Below, in pieces: positions 23,005 through 34,317 of a stretch of DNA of 64,000 bases. The translations under genes and the position numbers were made by a program. The notes under the pieces were generated by a model, which saw nothing but the letters and a program-made list of their open reading frames with translations, made no database searches and was not told the DNA's origin. The first letter of the stretch is position 1, and each line of letters begins with the position of its first letter. This DNA is from Rhexocercosporidium sp. MPI-PUGE-AT-0058 (lineage: Eukaryota; Ascomycota; Leotiomycetes; Helotiales): assembly GCA_020746875.1 (NCBI GenBank), contig JAGTJL010000031.1, forward strand, positions 186,001 through 250,000, written 5' to 3'.

Positions 23005-24344
23005 TCAGTTGATTTTTCCGTACCCAGCATTGGCATTGACACTGGAAACAACAGTGGTATACGCAGCAGCAGATGCAATATTCTTCCCGCGGAAATTTGA
23101 GAAGAATCCGGTATCACTCTTGCTGAAGGTTCCCGAACTTCCAAATCCATTGACTTGACAAACATGGCCCAAGTACGCCGAGCAAGCTGCGTTCGCCGAA
23201 GTGCTTGGAGCAGAAAACACTTGACCGTTGATGGGTGATTCGGCAACAACTGCAATGTTCTGGAATACGTTTCCCTCTGCAACGATGTACGCGCCAGCAC
23301 CAATCTCGAACGCATGACCCTTATTGTCGTACCAGTAATTATTCACGGCATGTAGGAGAGTATTGCCTTCAACCTTTGGCGAGCGACCGGAAGTGTGGTA
23401 GATGTAGTTTCCTTTCATGGTGACGAGATCATTAGATCCAGTCAGGTATATGCCCCAGTAATGGTACCCGTTGCATGTCGCAGAGTAAGGAGTGACTCCA
23501 TTAATATAGTTGTTTGATAACGTAACACGATTGGAGGCACTAGCTCCGAGAACAATGTGTTGACGTGCAATCAATGATGTTGTGACATGATCAATCCAGA
23601 TCATATCAGCATTATCAATAGTGATAGCATCGCCTCCCCATACGTACTTGGGGTTAATTTCCGTGATTAGTATATTTCTGGGGAAATCAGTATGCAAGAT
23701 CGAGCAAGCAGGATTATTTGACATACTGGATGATGATATTACTAGCTCCAGATACCATGCGAAGGCCTCGGCCCTTGATGACACCGAGAGATCCTTGGCC
23801 AAGGAGAGTCTTGTGAGATGCGACTGTGATACCAAGAACACCAGCATTGTCACTGGTATTGTGTCAGTGGGGGCAGCATCTAAGTAGGAGGTAGTGTCAA
23901 TTACTATGTCATGGTGGTGGTCGGGGCATTGGGTTCGTAGTTTTTGCACCAATTATCTTTGTTGATGGCCTGCTGGCAGCCGGAAGCAGTTCCCCAGGGA
24001 GAACAACCGGAGCTAGTTGTCTTCCCTTGTGATCCAGTGAAATCGAAGCTGCAGTTGTCAGTGCGAATTCGAAATTGGGGAGGTTTGATCTCACGTCTTA
24101 GTAAGAACTATGACCTGAGGCGAAGATGATCCAAGATAGCTGATCAGCTGGGCGATTGTACTGGGATAGACAGGTGTGGCGGACTGCTTTAAGTCAGCAA
24201 CTATCTACCAATCAGGGGTTACCTGCTGACTCCACCACCAGTAACACCCTTTGCAAAACCTTCGGCAGCTCCTGTGACCAGAAGAGCACCAACAAACCCA
24301 GCATAGGTAGCAAGAGCAGCGGACAAATATATGACGGACTTCAT
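23005..24344 (-). CDS. Secreted pectin lyase (polysaccharide lyase family 1)
   Basis: Cleaves methyl-esterified homogalacturonan by beta-elimination outside the cell. Five minus-strand exons give 381 residues: 24344-24231, 24183-24095, 24048-23905, 23852-23727 and 23677-23005 (introns 47, 46, 52 and 49 nt). Each join restores a family motif: GVTGGG-SATPVYPSTIAQLIS, VLTKT-FDFTGSQG, TTTMTY-DNAGVLGITV and [23 protein letters not shown]. The first donor is the rarer GTCAGC. The N-terminus MKSVIYLSAALATYAGFVGA is a signal peptide, CSPWGTASGCQQAI matches the pectin-lyase cysteine region, and WIDHVTTSLIARQHIVLG, HTSGRSPKVEGNTLLHAVNN and GHAFEIG are classic PL1 core segments. These favour pectin lyase over pectate lyase. 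The gene looks intact, suggesting a plant-associated or saprotrophic lifestyle. Reading it without the introns gives misleading partial frames. Confidence 0.92.
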
Positions 24345-25103
24345 GGTGAAGTAAGCGAGTTTTTTTCCAAACAAAAGGTTGAATCAAAGGATGAACGAGG
24401 CGTTTCAATAGCGAGGCAGATGTATATATCACTGATTTGGAGAATCATCAGCTATTAAACGGAAGAATTAATTCCTTCTCCTGCTCATGTGCGGTCACAT
24501 AGGATCATTATTATGGCTATGGAGAATCGGTTCTTCAAAGGACCAATATCTCGATTCTGATCCCACCAATACTAAAGAACACTTCCTCCGATCCGCTTTT
24601 CCTCCATATCACCCCGGGCCAAATGTTATAGTAGGAAGGGAGATAGGTGCAGATCATAGAATATGCCAAGGATAACCCTAGATTTAACTCCGTTCCACTC
24701 AGATCCACACTGAGGGGCTTCAACTTGGCTTGGCTTGGCTTAAGGACGCGAGAGGGCCAACACAGAGACTAAGTAAACACTTGAATGTAGACCCTACGGG
24801 CGCGCCACAACTCCTACAAAGTTTGATAGACCGATCCTGATTTAACACCGAAAGGATGGCTTTTTAATCGAAGCGAAACAACATCTTGATGTTCTTTACT
24901 GCAGTGGGCAGGGTAGGTACAGATTTCGACGGAGTTTCTTTGCTCGCCAAGCACTTGCTTCTCAACATTCGAAACCCAAAAGCTGCTCACGCAGAATATT
25001 CTCAGTGAAGCCTAGGCTACGCTCAGATGATCGAACATATTGCTTTCTGATTAATGTTTAAGGATACTGTTCCAATGGAGCGAACACGAAGAAGCCCAGC
25101 TTG
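24345..25103. other. Intergenic region between pectin lyase and hAT element
   Basis: No gene was recognised. It includes a short TTGGC triplet repeat near 24722-24740 and ends at the 8-base target site duplication CCAGCTTG (25096-25103). Confidence 0.55.
24422..24430 (-). promoter_or_regulatory. TATA-like element of the pectin lyase gene
   Basis: On the minus strand GATATATAC lies about 80 bases upstream of the ATG at 24344, the same spacing as for the carboxypeptidase gene. Confidence 0.45.
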
Positions 25104-26406
25104 CAGAGCATCCAATAAGTCAGCTAGCTTATAAGCAAGTCGGTAAGCTGAGCTTTTGACGTAAGCCAGTCAGCTGTAGAATATTTATAAGCCAATCAGC
25201 TTGCTTAAAAGTTAGCTTATAAGCGCTTATAAGCTAGTACCTTTAATTTTGACTGTAATAAGGTCATTAATAGGGCTGAATTCGCGTGTTTTTGGCCACT
25301 GAATTGGTGTGTTTTAGTGGTCCCGGGAGCCCAAATTAGGCGGTGAAACCCGGCAGAATCGTAGAATTTCCCCATAATCATCTTTTGGCTATTTCCACTA
25401 TTAACTCTAGCTTTGACTTCTCAATATCTCCACCCATTATGTCTCGATCAACTTCTCCTATTAATATCGACGAGAATGCGTCACAAACTTCATCTATACC
25501 TTCTGCAAGCACCACTGCACCTATACAGAGCGCGTTTCGGCGTATAATAGGATCTTCGGCTTCTTCGGCGCAAGTCAAGCTAAAGGACTCTTGTCGAATC
25601 CGACTTCAATAACCACGGAGGCATATAAAGCTCTATTACACACGCCTGAGGGAAAACCAAAGAATATTACACTAAAACAGACGCTTCAATAGCGTGGATG
25701 GCGGCTCTAGTACTCCACCCCCGATAGAAATAGGCCTACTTTGATCAACAGTAAAGTGGCCCCTCGATGGCTCGATTCGTCAAAGAAGGCAAAGCAAACC
25801 TCAGAGCCTTATGGCTGCGGGAATACAAGGAAATAGAGGGGCCTGCTACCAGAATTGAGGTATCCCCGGAGCCGTCGGCTCGTAGGTCTTACATGGAGTC
25901 AGTTCTTGATCAGTTAGCCCCTACCTTACCTTCTGGCTCCACGCGGGGTAGGTCTTTAGCTCGCAAAGATCAGTTGACTCAATATCTTGAAGAGGCACCA
26001 ACAGATCAGCCTCTTATGGAGTATTGGTTGTCAAAAGAGGTCCAGTGGCCACAGTTATGTAAAATAGCGTTTGATTTCCTTTCTGTCCCTGCAATGAGCT
26101 CTGAGTGTGAGCGTGTCTTCTCTTCTTGCGCTTTACAGACTACTCCACAGAGCTCTAATTTGGGTGGTAATATGCTGTGGCACCAGGAATGCCTCAAGAA
26201 TTGGCAGAGAAGAGGCGCTATTCAAATGGAGACTTGTTGGAACGCTGCACTTCTTGACTTCAGTAAATAGAAAATTAAGGTACTAGCTTTTAAGTTGCTT
26301 ATAAGCTGGTCCCCATAAGTCAATCAGTTATCGTTTTGCTGTAAGTCAATCAGTTGAAGTTTTGACTCAGCTGATTAGCTGACTGGCTGACTTATTGGAT
26401 GCTCTG
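25104..26406 (+). mobile_element. hAT-superfamily DNA transposon, internally deleted, with perfect TIRs and TSD
   Basis: The element is bounded by perfect 21-bp terminal inverted repeats starting CAGAGCATCCAATAAGTCAG (25104-25124 and, inverted, 26386-26406). It is flanked by an identical 8-bp duplication CCAGCTTG at 25096-25103 and 26407-26414, the length typical of hAT insertions. Subterminal DNA has many copies of a TTATAAGC/GCTTATAA motif on both sides, a known binding-site arrangement in hAT elements. At 1303 bp it is far shorter than an autonomous copy (usually about 3 kb): only the N-terminal start and the C-terminal dimerisation part of a transposase remain. It is therefore non-autonomous. 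The perfect ends imply a recent insertion or few mutations since. Confidence 0.95.
25439..26270 (+). pseudogene. Remnant hAT transposase (N-terminal start plus C-terminal hAT dimerisation domain)
   Basis: An N-terminal fragment begins at ATG 25439 (MSRSTSPINIDENASQTSS) and is followed after frame loss by a 167-codon frame from ATG 25767 to TAG 26270. The latter holds the hAT family dimerisation region: PLMEYWLSKEVQWPQLCKIA and FDFLSVPAMSSECERVFSSC, where the SxxxERxFS core is diagnostic. The catalytic DDE core and the BED zinc finger are missing, so the copy cannot supply active transposase. All of it lies inside the 25104-26406 element. Confidence 0.85.
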
Positions 26407-27605
26407 CCAGCTTGTGTGACAGATGCAATAGACTAGTATAGTTCCCGGAAAGAATTTCCATATAAAAGATAACGGAGTAGACATCTGTCATAAACTCATT
26501 GTACTTACCACTACGTGCTCAGCTTATTCTTTTCGATTTGGAGATGTACATTTGACTTGGCATAAGGTGATGGTGTGAGGAAACCTGGTAAGGAAACTTC
26601 CGCGGCATGCTCCTTGGTCGTTCACTTTGTAAACTTCTGGGTAGTAAGTGCGCATGGTTTGGCATCGGCATAACCGGGTTGTCTAAGCCGAGTTATACCA
26701 GCATGTTACTGCTGATGCCGGTTGTATTCAGATTCAGCTTCGTCCACAGACACGAGTTAAAACGAGCTCCACTGTCTTCATGCTAATAAGTTATCAGCAA
26801 TGATTATAAAACGATCCTCTTAGCTGATTTATTACAGAAGGGAAATAGGTTGCTGCTCGAAGCGGAGTAACATCATCGTGACTCGGTAATCTCTTGAAAA
26901 GTTGTATTATTTTCGGCCCGAGTACTTCCAGAGTTGTCTTTTTATATGGTGTGTGTTCGGAGTTCTGGATAAAGGACCACTATGATGGTTCAGGATCGAC
27001 GATCGAGAATCTGAAGATTTTGTCAGGATGGAGTAGGTGCTACATGAAATTTGCTTTCAGGAACATTTGCTCAACCTTGCACACGAATTAATATGAAGTG
27101 CGGTACTATGTTAAAAGCCGGAGTGTTCGAGGTCCACTGAGATCTTCAACAAGATTTACCTTTCTTCAATCCATCTTCGTGATCCTGTGACATATGTTTA
27201 CTTCGTCTCACTTCCCGAAATCCGAGAAAGGATAAGCAACGGCACATTACCAAGGAGGCCCCAATGTAGCACAAATATCGCTGTCGGTTGATAGTTCACT
27301 GATGCTGTCTCATGTAAGTGAAGCTCCACAATATGGTACCACAGACGACGGTGTCATCGCCGACCAGAAGCCAGTCTCTGTGTGCCCCTGTGCGAGGTGA
27401 TTGGGATGAGTGATCAGCAACGATGGCTACCAAATGTTCATTCTCAGCGACCAGTATCCGATAAAGCAAGGTGAGAGAATCTATAAAACATCTTGATCTC
27501 GCCCTTCGTTGCTCTGCAGCCAGCATTGAATTCTCAACAACCCGACTTCACCAGAGTACAACACAACCCAAAAGCCCACGTCAAAAAAAGCATAACAAAT
27601 CAACA
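26407..27605. other. Intergenic region downstream of the hAT element
   Basis: It begins with the right-hand target duplication (26407-26414). No coding frame resembles a known family. The last 130 bases form the promoter of the cysteine-rich gene. Confidence 0.5.
27482..27489 (+). promoter_or_regulatory. TATA box of the cysteine-rich gene
   Basis: TATAAAAC lies about 124 bases upstream of the ATG at 27606, in otherwise mixed sequence. Confidence 0.45.
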
Positions 27606-28255
27606 ATGCTCTCTCAGCTGTAGTTCTCACCAGTCTCCTGGCACTTGCTCTAGGACGAACCATGCCAATGCGCGATCTGACCCTCGAAGACCATAACTAC
27701 GGCAAAGGCAAATTTAGAGGTAGCCTTTCTATGTGAAAGATTCATGGAATCGGTCAATCAGTCTCTGACGGTTTGTAGTATCTTGCAGCCAAGATGACGA
27801 CTGTACAAATCGATACGGAAGTGGCTTTTACTGCGATGATGAGGATGACCAGTGCTACCCTATCAATCTGGTTAACGGCCATAACTTGCCAATGCACATT
27901 CTGGCCCACAAGGACCATGGATACGACGGACTCGATGAGCCAATGGTAGGTAAGTCTATTTCCAAAAGAATATTGAATAGCATCAGTCAGTATCTGACGG
28001 ACTGTAGGTTGCAAAGAGGACAAGGGTTGCGTGAAGCTCAGAAAAAATGCGTATTGTAACCAGCGCCTTGAATGGTGCTTCTTACCACGTACGTCCAAAT
28101 TCACTCCTGCGGGACATGAGGAGGTTGACGACATCGACGCGGCTGAAAACTGTAAGCCATATCTTCCCGAGGCGGAATCAAGTGGCTTGCTGATATTTCA
28201 AATAGCTGGGCGTGCCGATGAGGATATCAATGTCCGCATTGATATCGCGGTGTAA
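27606..28255 (+). CDS. Small secreted cysteine-rich protein with duplicated exon; start region frameshifted
   Basis: Four exons share one frame: exon 1 to 27719, exon 2 27779-27949, exon 3 28008-28151, exon 4 28206-28255 (introns 59, 58 and 54 nt). A hydrophobic leader AVVLTSLLALALG precedes RTMPMRDLTLEDHNYGKGK, then two Cys units: unit 1 CSQDDDC...FYCDDEDDQC (exon 2) and unit 2 CKEDKGC...AYCNQRLEWC (exon 3), both spaced C-x5-C-x8/9-C-x6-C. Each unit follows a phase-1 intron ending with a similar segment, so an exon was duplicated. The only ATG before the leader (27606) is out of frame with it by two bases at CTCTCT; ATG 27662 would give a protein without a signal peptide. So it may be a recent pseudogene, or the start is upstream. 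Size, leader and disulfide-like spacing fit an effector or a small-domain secreted protein; the function is unknown. Confidence 0.6.
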
Positions 28256-28923
28256 AAACCACGATGGATTATGGATGATAGTCGCCTGTGGGAAAAATAT
28301 GCAGAATGGACAAGGGACAGCGTACCAGCTTGGACTTTGTGCTGGGCGTTCTGTATGGTTTTCATGTACTGGTAGACTCCGAGAAATGGGGAGATTTCGT
28401 GCCGTTGATCAAAAGAGAAAACGAAATTTCCCTTGACTCTAGGGATGAGAGATGCATATCAAGAAACGTCTTTGCAGATGAATGTTGATGAAGCAAGGGC
28501 AGGAGAGTGAATCCCTAGCTGTCACAGCGAACGATTTTGGATGGGATTAGAACTACGACTCCAGAATGCCCCCAACGCATTGAAGATTTTTCTTAGTCTA
28601 AGATTTTTCTTCCTAACAAGTAAAGACGTCCTACTTACCTTCGTCATGCTAGAACAGGTCAGCTTGACCAAGACTAGTTTGGAAGATCTTCGATGCCTGA
28701 ACCAACAAACATGGAGATCTAAATGCGCTAGGCATAAACACCAAACCTTGCTCCTATCTTACTTTATCAATCTGTGGGTCAATCACAAGGACACAGATCT
28801 TTCAATTCGCCAAAATATATCCATTGGTATCAAACGCCTTCATGCCCCCAACGCCAAGCTAGATATCAGTTCTCAAGTATCCAGCCAGAATGTATAATCG
28901 CTCATATCATGCCCCAAATCGCT
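28256..28923. other. Intergenic region between convergent genes
   Basis: It holds the 3' flanks of the cysteine-rich gene and of the E2 gene. No gene was recognised. Confidence 0.5.
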
Positions 28924-29922
28924 CTACAAGCCAAGCAAGACCTTCAAGAACAGCGCAACAAGACAGAATACAACACCCCCGATCGCCGTATCGACCCAAA
29001 CTGGCACACCATCATTCGAGACTCTCTGGGCTACCTGTGCTGGATACGCATTCGCAACTGCAGCTCGTGGGGCGTTTGGAATCGAGGCACCCGTCGGTCT
29101 TGGGGCTGTCTGCACAGGTATGGCGGAAGGATATGCAGGCGTAGACGTCGGGGCTTGGGGTGTACGATCTGCTGCCCCATCAAGACCAGTCGTAACGAAT
29201 CCCTCTGCAAGTTCTGTCTCCGAATCGCTCCCTTGAGATTGCGTGTTGGGCTTCTCAGCTGCTGCTTCCTTATCCTTCTTCGCCGCAGCATTCATCTCGT
29301 CCTTGTACCCCATACTCAACTCCTTCGGTATCTCCGCCTCTTCCGTCATCCCCTCTGCCTTCGCAGCCTCCGCCGACTCCTTCAATATTTCTCCATTGCT
29401 CTTCGCACACACGGCACACTTCCACGTCGGTGTGCTCTTTGCAATCTTCTCGCGCTCTGCTGGACTACACTCCATCCCTCCAAGTTGCCCCTTCACATCC
29501 GTCTCCATGAAACTCCGCAGCGCAACAAGCGCAGTTCGCACACCCCAAGCCGGCATCCACGTCTCCTCATGATGACCGCTGATACTCAGACATATCTCTC
29601 TATTGACCTCGAAGCGACCGCTGGGAGTAAGGAAGCGGAAAGATGGTGGGCGGAGTGGGTAGGTGGCTGGTAATACAATGCGCCCGTGATAGATACCTTC
29701 GGAGAAGGCGGATGTAGGAGGCCCGCGCAGAGTGAAATGCCAGTCGAAGAGGTCGGCATCAGAAGCTGGAGCAGCGTGAAAATCCGGAGACGGCGAATTG
29801 GCCAGCTCTTGTGCTTCGCGTACTGAATTGTGTTAGCTGTGAAACAGTTCGGGCGAGGGGAAATGTAGCTTACAAATGCGCTTGATAGTGGGGGACTTGG
29901 AGTTGAATTTTGGCGTTGCCAT
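28924..29922 (-). CDS. UBC6: Tail-anchored ubiquitin-conjugating enzyme E2 (UBC6/UBE2J type)
   Basis: An E2 enzyme anchored in the ER membrane that works in ER-associated degradation. Exon 1 (29922-29874, MATPKFNSKSPTIKRI) joins exon 2 (29822-28924) across a 51-nt intron, with Leu made by the split codon; total 315 residues. The UBC fold shows FDWHFTLRGPPTSAFSEGIY and HGRIVLPATYPLRPPSFRFL. The catalytic Cys is about residue 94 in NREICLSISGHHEETWMPAW, which has the UBC6-class sequence instead of the usual HPN arrangement. A long Ala/Pro/Glu-rich linker follows, and the C-terminus ends with a hydrophobic tail anchor (TAIGGVVFCLVALFLKVLLG). The length is longer than yeast Ubc6 (250) but usual for filamentous fungi. 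It appears intact. Confidence 0.93.
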
Positions 29923-31805
29923 GATTGCTGGGAGCCGCTGCTTGAGGAGGGATAATTCGAGGTTATTCAGAAATGAGCGGAAGAAATAGAGATGTGGTCG
30001 GAAAGATAAAGTTGGGTTTGAGTTGCTGACTGACAGTCGATCTGGACAGCTATGATGATGGGAAGGGAAGGCAAGCGATAAGCTCTTGATAACGTTAGCG
30101 CCGTTTGAGATGACGCGCGCTTGGGATGGGAGGCTGGGTATTTCCTCCCTTGAGGAATTGCTTAGGATCGAGGCTTGAAGTGGAAGCAAAGTAGATAGAT
30201 TTGAAGAGAATGTTCAGAATTGCCAATTGTGGCGTGCCGAGTTGGAGGATCAAGGGCATAAAAACAAGTCGTGGACTCGGGCAGTTTGGATTGCCGAGCT
30301 TCTTCCGGAATGCCAAGGCCCGCAGAAACCGGCCTTTCAAAAGACATTCCATTTTGATGCCACAACAACATCATGAACGATCTGAGCAAGTGGCATCCAG
30401 ATATCATATATACGCGAACAGAAGCGGAGGGAGCTTTATAACGATCGTTGATTCAATGGGACTGAACTGTCTATTTATATAGCATCAGAGACTCAACCCT
30501 GCATAGCTTGCTGGGTGTCTGTCTTGCGCTTGAATAACATTCCTTATCGTTCATCTCTCTGCGATGCTTTTGTTTTTGTTTGCCTAGATTCTACATTTCT
30601 GTGTGTTATTGGATGTCCGGATGTATATGGTGATCTGTGAGAAGACGTTTTGGAAGCAACTGGATGGTTCCGAGTCGTGCGAGAAAGACGTGCGAGAAAG
30701 ACGTGCGAAGAACGAAAGATTCAAGGACAACTTTTATCATTGCGGGCACCTGAATTCCTGCTGCTTTTCGAAGTGTTCAATACACATAATCCAGGAGGCT
30801 ATCTTTAATTAAGCTCTGTAAACTTTGTATTGTCATCAATTCAACTGGCCAATCTTCTAGCATCGTGTGATGTCGACTTGTGTTTGCACCACGGTGCCAG
30901 TCCCCGTTCCCCGCACCTCTTTCTTGAGTCCTCTGCGGTACTAGAAAGCTGTTTGGCTTTGAGGAGTCAATTGATAGAGATCCATAAGAACTTCTGTATC
31001 GAGCTAATTCTGTGTCCAATGTCTAGTGTCGCCTTGCACCAGCTACCTTCTTGCCACTTTGTAAACCCGATGACTTCAAATTTCAACCCCAGCTGGGCTC
31101 GATTAAATTTCCCATTCGAGCATCTCTAACTCAACGTCAAGAGACATCCACTTTGATCTAGCTCCACATACATTCCAAGAGTCTCAAATTCTTTCTTTGT
31201 GTCCTGTTTTTGATGTATCTGTTGATTTTGACGCCAGCATTCAAGATCTGGGTTGTTTGCTGATTCTGTAGCCAATTAAGCCATGCACATGCTCAAATGT
31301 CTACTGCAAGTTTGTTTTGAATTGAGCTATATTCTATTTGTATCTGTCAAATTTGCTTTTCTTTGGTTTGCACTCCATGAGCCTTGAATTGTCTTGCCTG
31401 CCCGTCTCATCTTTTGCTCTTTGGAGAGCTGTGTTGTTCTCCGTTGGGGGAAAGCTAGCTTGTTCAAGTCATCTCGTCACCTCCATCTCCGCCATTTCTC
31501 GTCTCCCTCTCTGTCTGGCCTAGGCGGTACTGCCTTCCGTTCTCAGCACCCAAATGTCCTTGTGTAACTACCTGATTTGGAGTGACAAAAAATCTCACCG
31601 CCTACGCCAATCTACAAAGTCTCGCTCCCAGTCTTCCCTCGTCCCAACTATCAACACCACAATATCACTTTACTTGTCTCTCAACGTACCGCGTTGCTTC
31701 AGACCTCCCCCTTCTTCCAACACCGTCGTTGGCTTTCGCCATCTCCCCCTCAATTGTTCCCCTTTTTGCAAGGTCCCCATCGACTTCCCCTTCCCTCATC
31801 CCAGC
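29923..31805. other. Divergent intergenic region between the E2 and C2H2 genes
   Basis: 1.9 kb hold both promoters. The 31.2-31.8 kb part is strongly pyrimidine-rich, as in long 5' leaders of fungal regulatory genes. No frame resembles a known protein. Confidence 0.5.
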
Positions 31806-33792
31806 ATGGCTGCCAAGGGCAAGACTATAACCCCTACGGCCCCTGAATTCTGGTGCAAGATCTGCAAGTTGCCATTCAAGACCGACGGCGCGTTCAAGAT
31901 CCACAAGGTCAACAGTGATCGTCACATCTGCTGTGATGTCTGCGGTGCCGACTTCAACAGTGAGGAGGGAAAGAAGAGACACCGAGCAGCTGTGAGTATA
32001 TTTATCTTCCCTTTGCTACTATCTCACCTTTAGCATTCCTGTTTTCGTGCTCTCGCCACATGCCAATTGATTGCTCACCTTGCCTGCCCTCGTACAGAAC
32101 CACGCCGAGGAGCAAGACTTGACCTGCAAGTTCTGCGGACTCAACTACCCCCGCGTTGGAAGTCTTATCAACCACTACGAGGAGTCGCAATGCAAGAACG
32201 TATCCAAGGAGGTGTTTAAGCAGGCAATCAGAGATACCATGGGACATCAGCAGGCTGTTCGCAAGGCACACAACTTCAAAGACATCCATCGTTCAGGAGA
32301 CTTCAGTGGCCAAACCAACGAGCCACTTCCTCCCTTCCGCCAAGCCTCGAGTTCTCCCCAAATTCCTGTCAACGCCGGCGGTAGAGAGAGTGAGACAAGG
32401 GAAGTTTCTGGCGTGCAGTATAGTGGTACCCACACTGCTGGCATGGATGGTGGTTGGTCCAATGCTGCGGCTCGAGATTTTGATGCTACTGCGACAGGCT
32501 ATGGTTTGTCAACACCTGAGAGTCGCTATCGATTTGCTTCACTCACAATCTTTAGGCACCTCTCCTCTGATCAATATCGCCCCTGACACCCCTATCGGCG
32601 AGGACGAGGATTTGATCTCTCTTGACACACAATCAATGATCCTCAACTCTTCATGGTCCATTCCAGCCTCTGATGCTCTGAGGAGCAATCCGATGTTCAA
32701 CAAGTCAAGAGACTTTCCAGCTTTGGGCAAGGCAAATGAAGGATCCTCTACGGCGAAGTCTGTCTACCAAAATGATCCGACTACCAGTCAAACTTCCAAC
32801 CCAGCTTCTGTCAACCGGGGGCCTCCTCACACCTGGGGCCAGTCCAGTATCACCGGCAGTAATGTCAGCCAAGGTCCTGTCAACCAAGCCAACAGAGTCC
32901 TTCCCCACTTGCGAGGAAATATATATACCGCTAACAGTGCCGCCAATGCAGCTGGTTCTCCTCATACCCAAGCTGCTCCGAATAAAATTGACAACCAGTA
33001 TGGTTCGAGCTTAACCCGGGCTGGCGGCAATGATACTTATGCCTACGCTTCTGACGCTCCTGACCTTGCTACAATTCCAGGAGTTGGTGTTGGAACGAAC
33101 GAGAAAATCCGTCCGCTTGGTCAATATGTAGCCCCTCGTTCATCTGCCAAAAACGGCCCAACTCAGTCTCCCTGGGGCTCACAAAATCTCTTCCCAGATG
33201 CTCCACCTGTGGTAGCTCCTCCCGTTGATCTTTTGTCCTCTCTGAATATCGGCACTCCTGCTCCCCCCATCAAGGTTTACAAGAAGTTCGATCCCGCAGA
33301 CCCCGCATTCAAGGCCAGCAAATACTATGTGGATGTACTTCACAAATGGAAGTGCCCACACCAAGGTTGCAAGTAAGTTCATTATCTGATTACTCGTCCT
33401 AACAACAATTTACTGACCTTGTCAGTGGCTCTTTCAAGACAAGTAATTCATTCATTGGCCACTTGAAATCACCAGCCCATTCAGATGAGAAGTTTCAGTG
33501 TCTCAAGTGTTACCGGTACTACAACTCTGCTACTGCTTTGGCACAGCATGCGGAATCCCAGGGTGTGCGTTGCAACGTTCGTGATACCGATGACTTCGAA
33601 TCTGTTGTTAGAGGTATCACGGCTGGCACAACTACTACCAATGGGCGGCTTGCCGATGATACCGTTCGATACGAAATCAACCCAGATGCCGTTCTTGCCT
33701 CGAAGAAGATGGCGGAGAGTTACAGAGCCGTTACGAAGGATCGAGATGAGGCTCGGCGCCACTACTGGGACGACAAGACACCTCAATGGTGA
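31806..33792 (+). CDS. C2H2 zinc-finger protein with five fingers
   Basis: Four exons (31806-31991, 32098-32503, 32556-33372, 33426-33792) encode 591 residues; introns are 106, 52 and 53 nt, the second with a GTTTGT donor. Zinc fingers: CKICKLPFKTDGAFKIHKVN, CDVCGADFNSEEGKKRH with the chain crossing intron 1, and CKFCGLNYPRVGSLINHY near the N-terminus. Two more stand at the C-terminus: CPHQGC...GHLKSPAH, split by intron 3, and CLKCYRYYNSATALAQHAES. The long middle part is Ser/Asn/Pro-rich and probably disordered. Finger spacing and the 'SCPTCxRRF' type C-terminal layout resemble a conserved ascomycete protein of unknown role; DNA or RNA binding in the nucleus is likely but inferred. Start ATG 31806 gives MAAKGKTITPTAPEFWCKIC, and no earlier in-frame ATG is needed. 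Confidence 0.87.
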
Positions 33793-34317
33793 TTCATTTC
33801 TCTTACCCCTCATGGCGATGCGCTATCAAAGCCTGTCAGAACTCCATCTTAGCATTGTCTCTGTTACGTGACGACTGGGGGGTTCTCATGGTTGCCAACC
33901 GAATATAGGTGTTTGTGTGGCCTTCTTTGGCTGTTCCAAAACAAATTGGGTTCTGGTTCAACGTTGCAGATGGTGGTGCACATATCTGCTCACCTTTTCT
34001 CTCCGAGGCATACATTGCGATAGATATCCGGACTCTGTTTTCTCGTATCATCAGTGACTCTCAGGTTTCGCTAGCAATTTGAGCGATAATTTAGCATGTC
34101 GCAGCTCATGCAGACAGTCAAGTTAGACCATGCGCAAACTCTCTCCTCTGTGAATATTGTCTTGTGTAACTACACCTTTGAATTTTAATTTCACATGAGG
34201 TGTCTCGGCGTATATATATTATACATACCGGAGACCTGCCCTCCAGGTTCGAAACCCCCATACTTCTCCCGAAGCGCGCTCGTCTCCGAATCTAGATCCT
34301 CCATCAGCCGCCTCAAA

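Noticed and set aside
23005..23952. 315-codon single-exon reading of the pectin lyase
   Set aside because: Its N-terminal half is in the wrong frame; four introns restore all family motifs over 381 residues.
28774..29673. 299-codon plus-strand frame
   Set aside because: It is antisense to the UBC6-type gene, whose catalytic motifs, splice join and tail anchor are clear.
34240..34260. tRNA T-arm-like GGTTCGAAACC
   Set aside because: The flanking bases cannot form a 5-bp T stem and no matching D or anticodon arm lies upstream.
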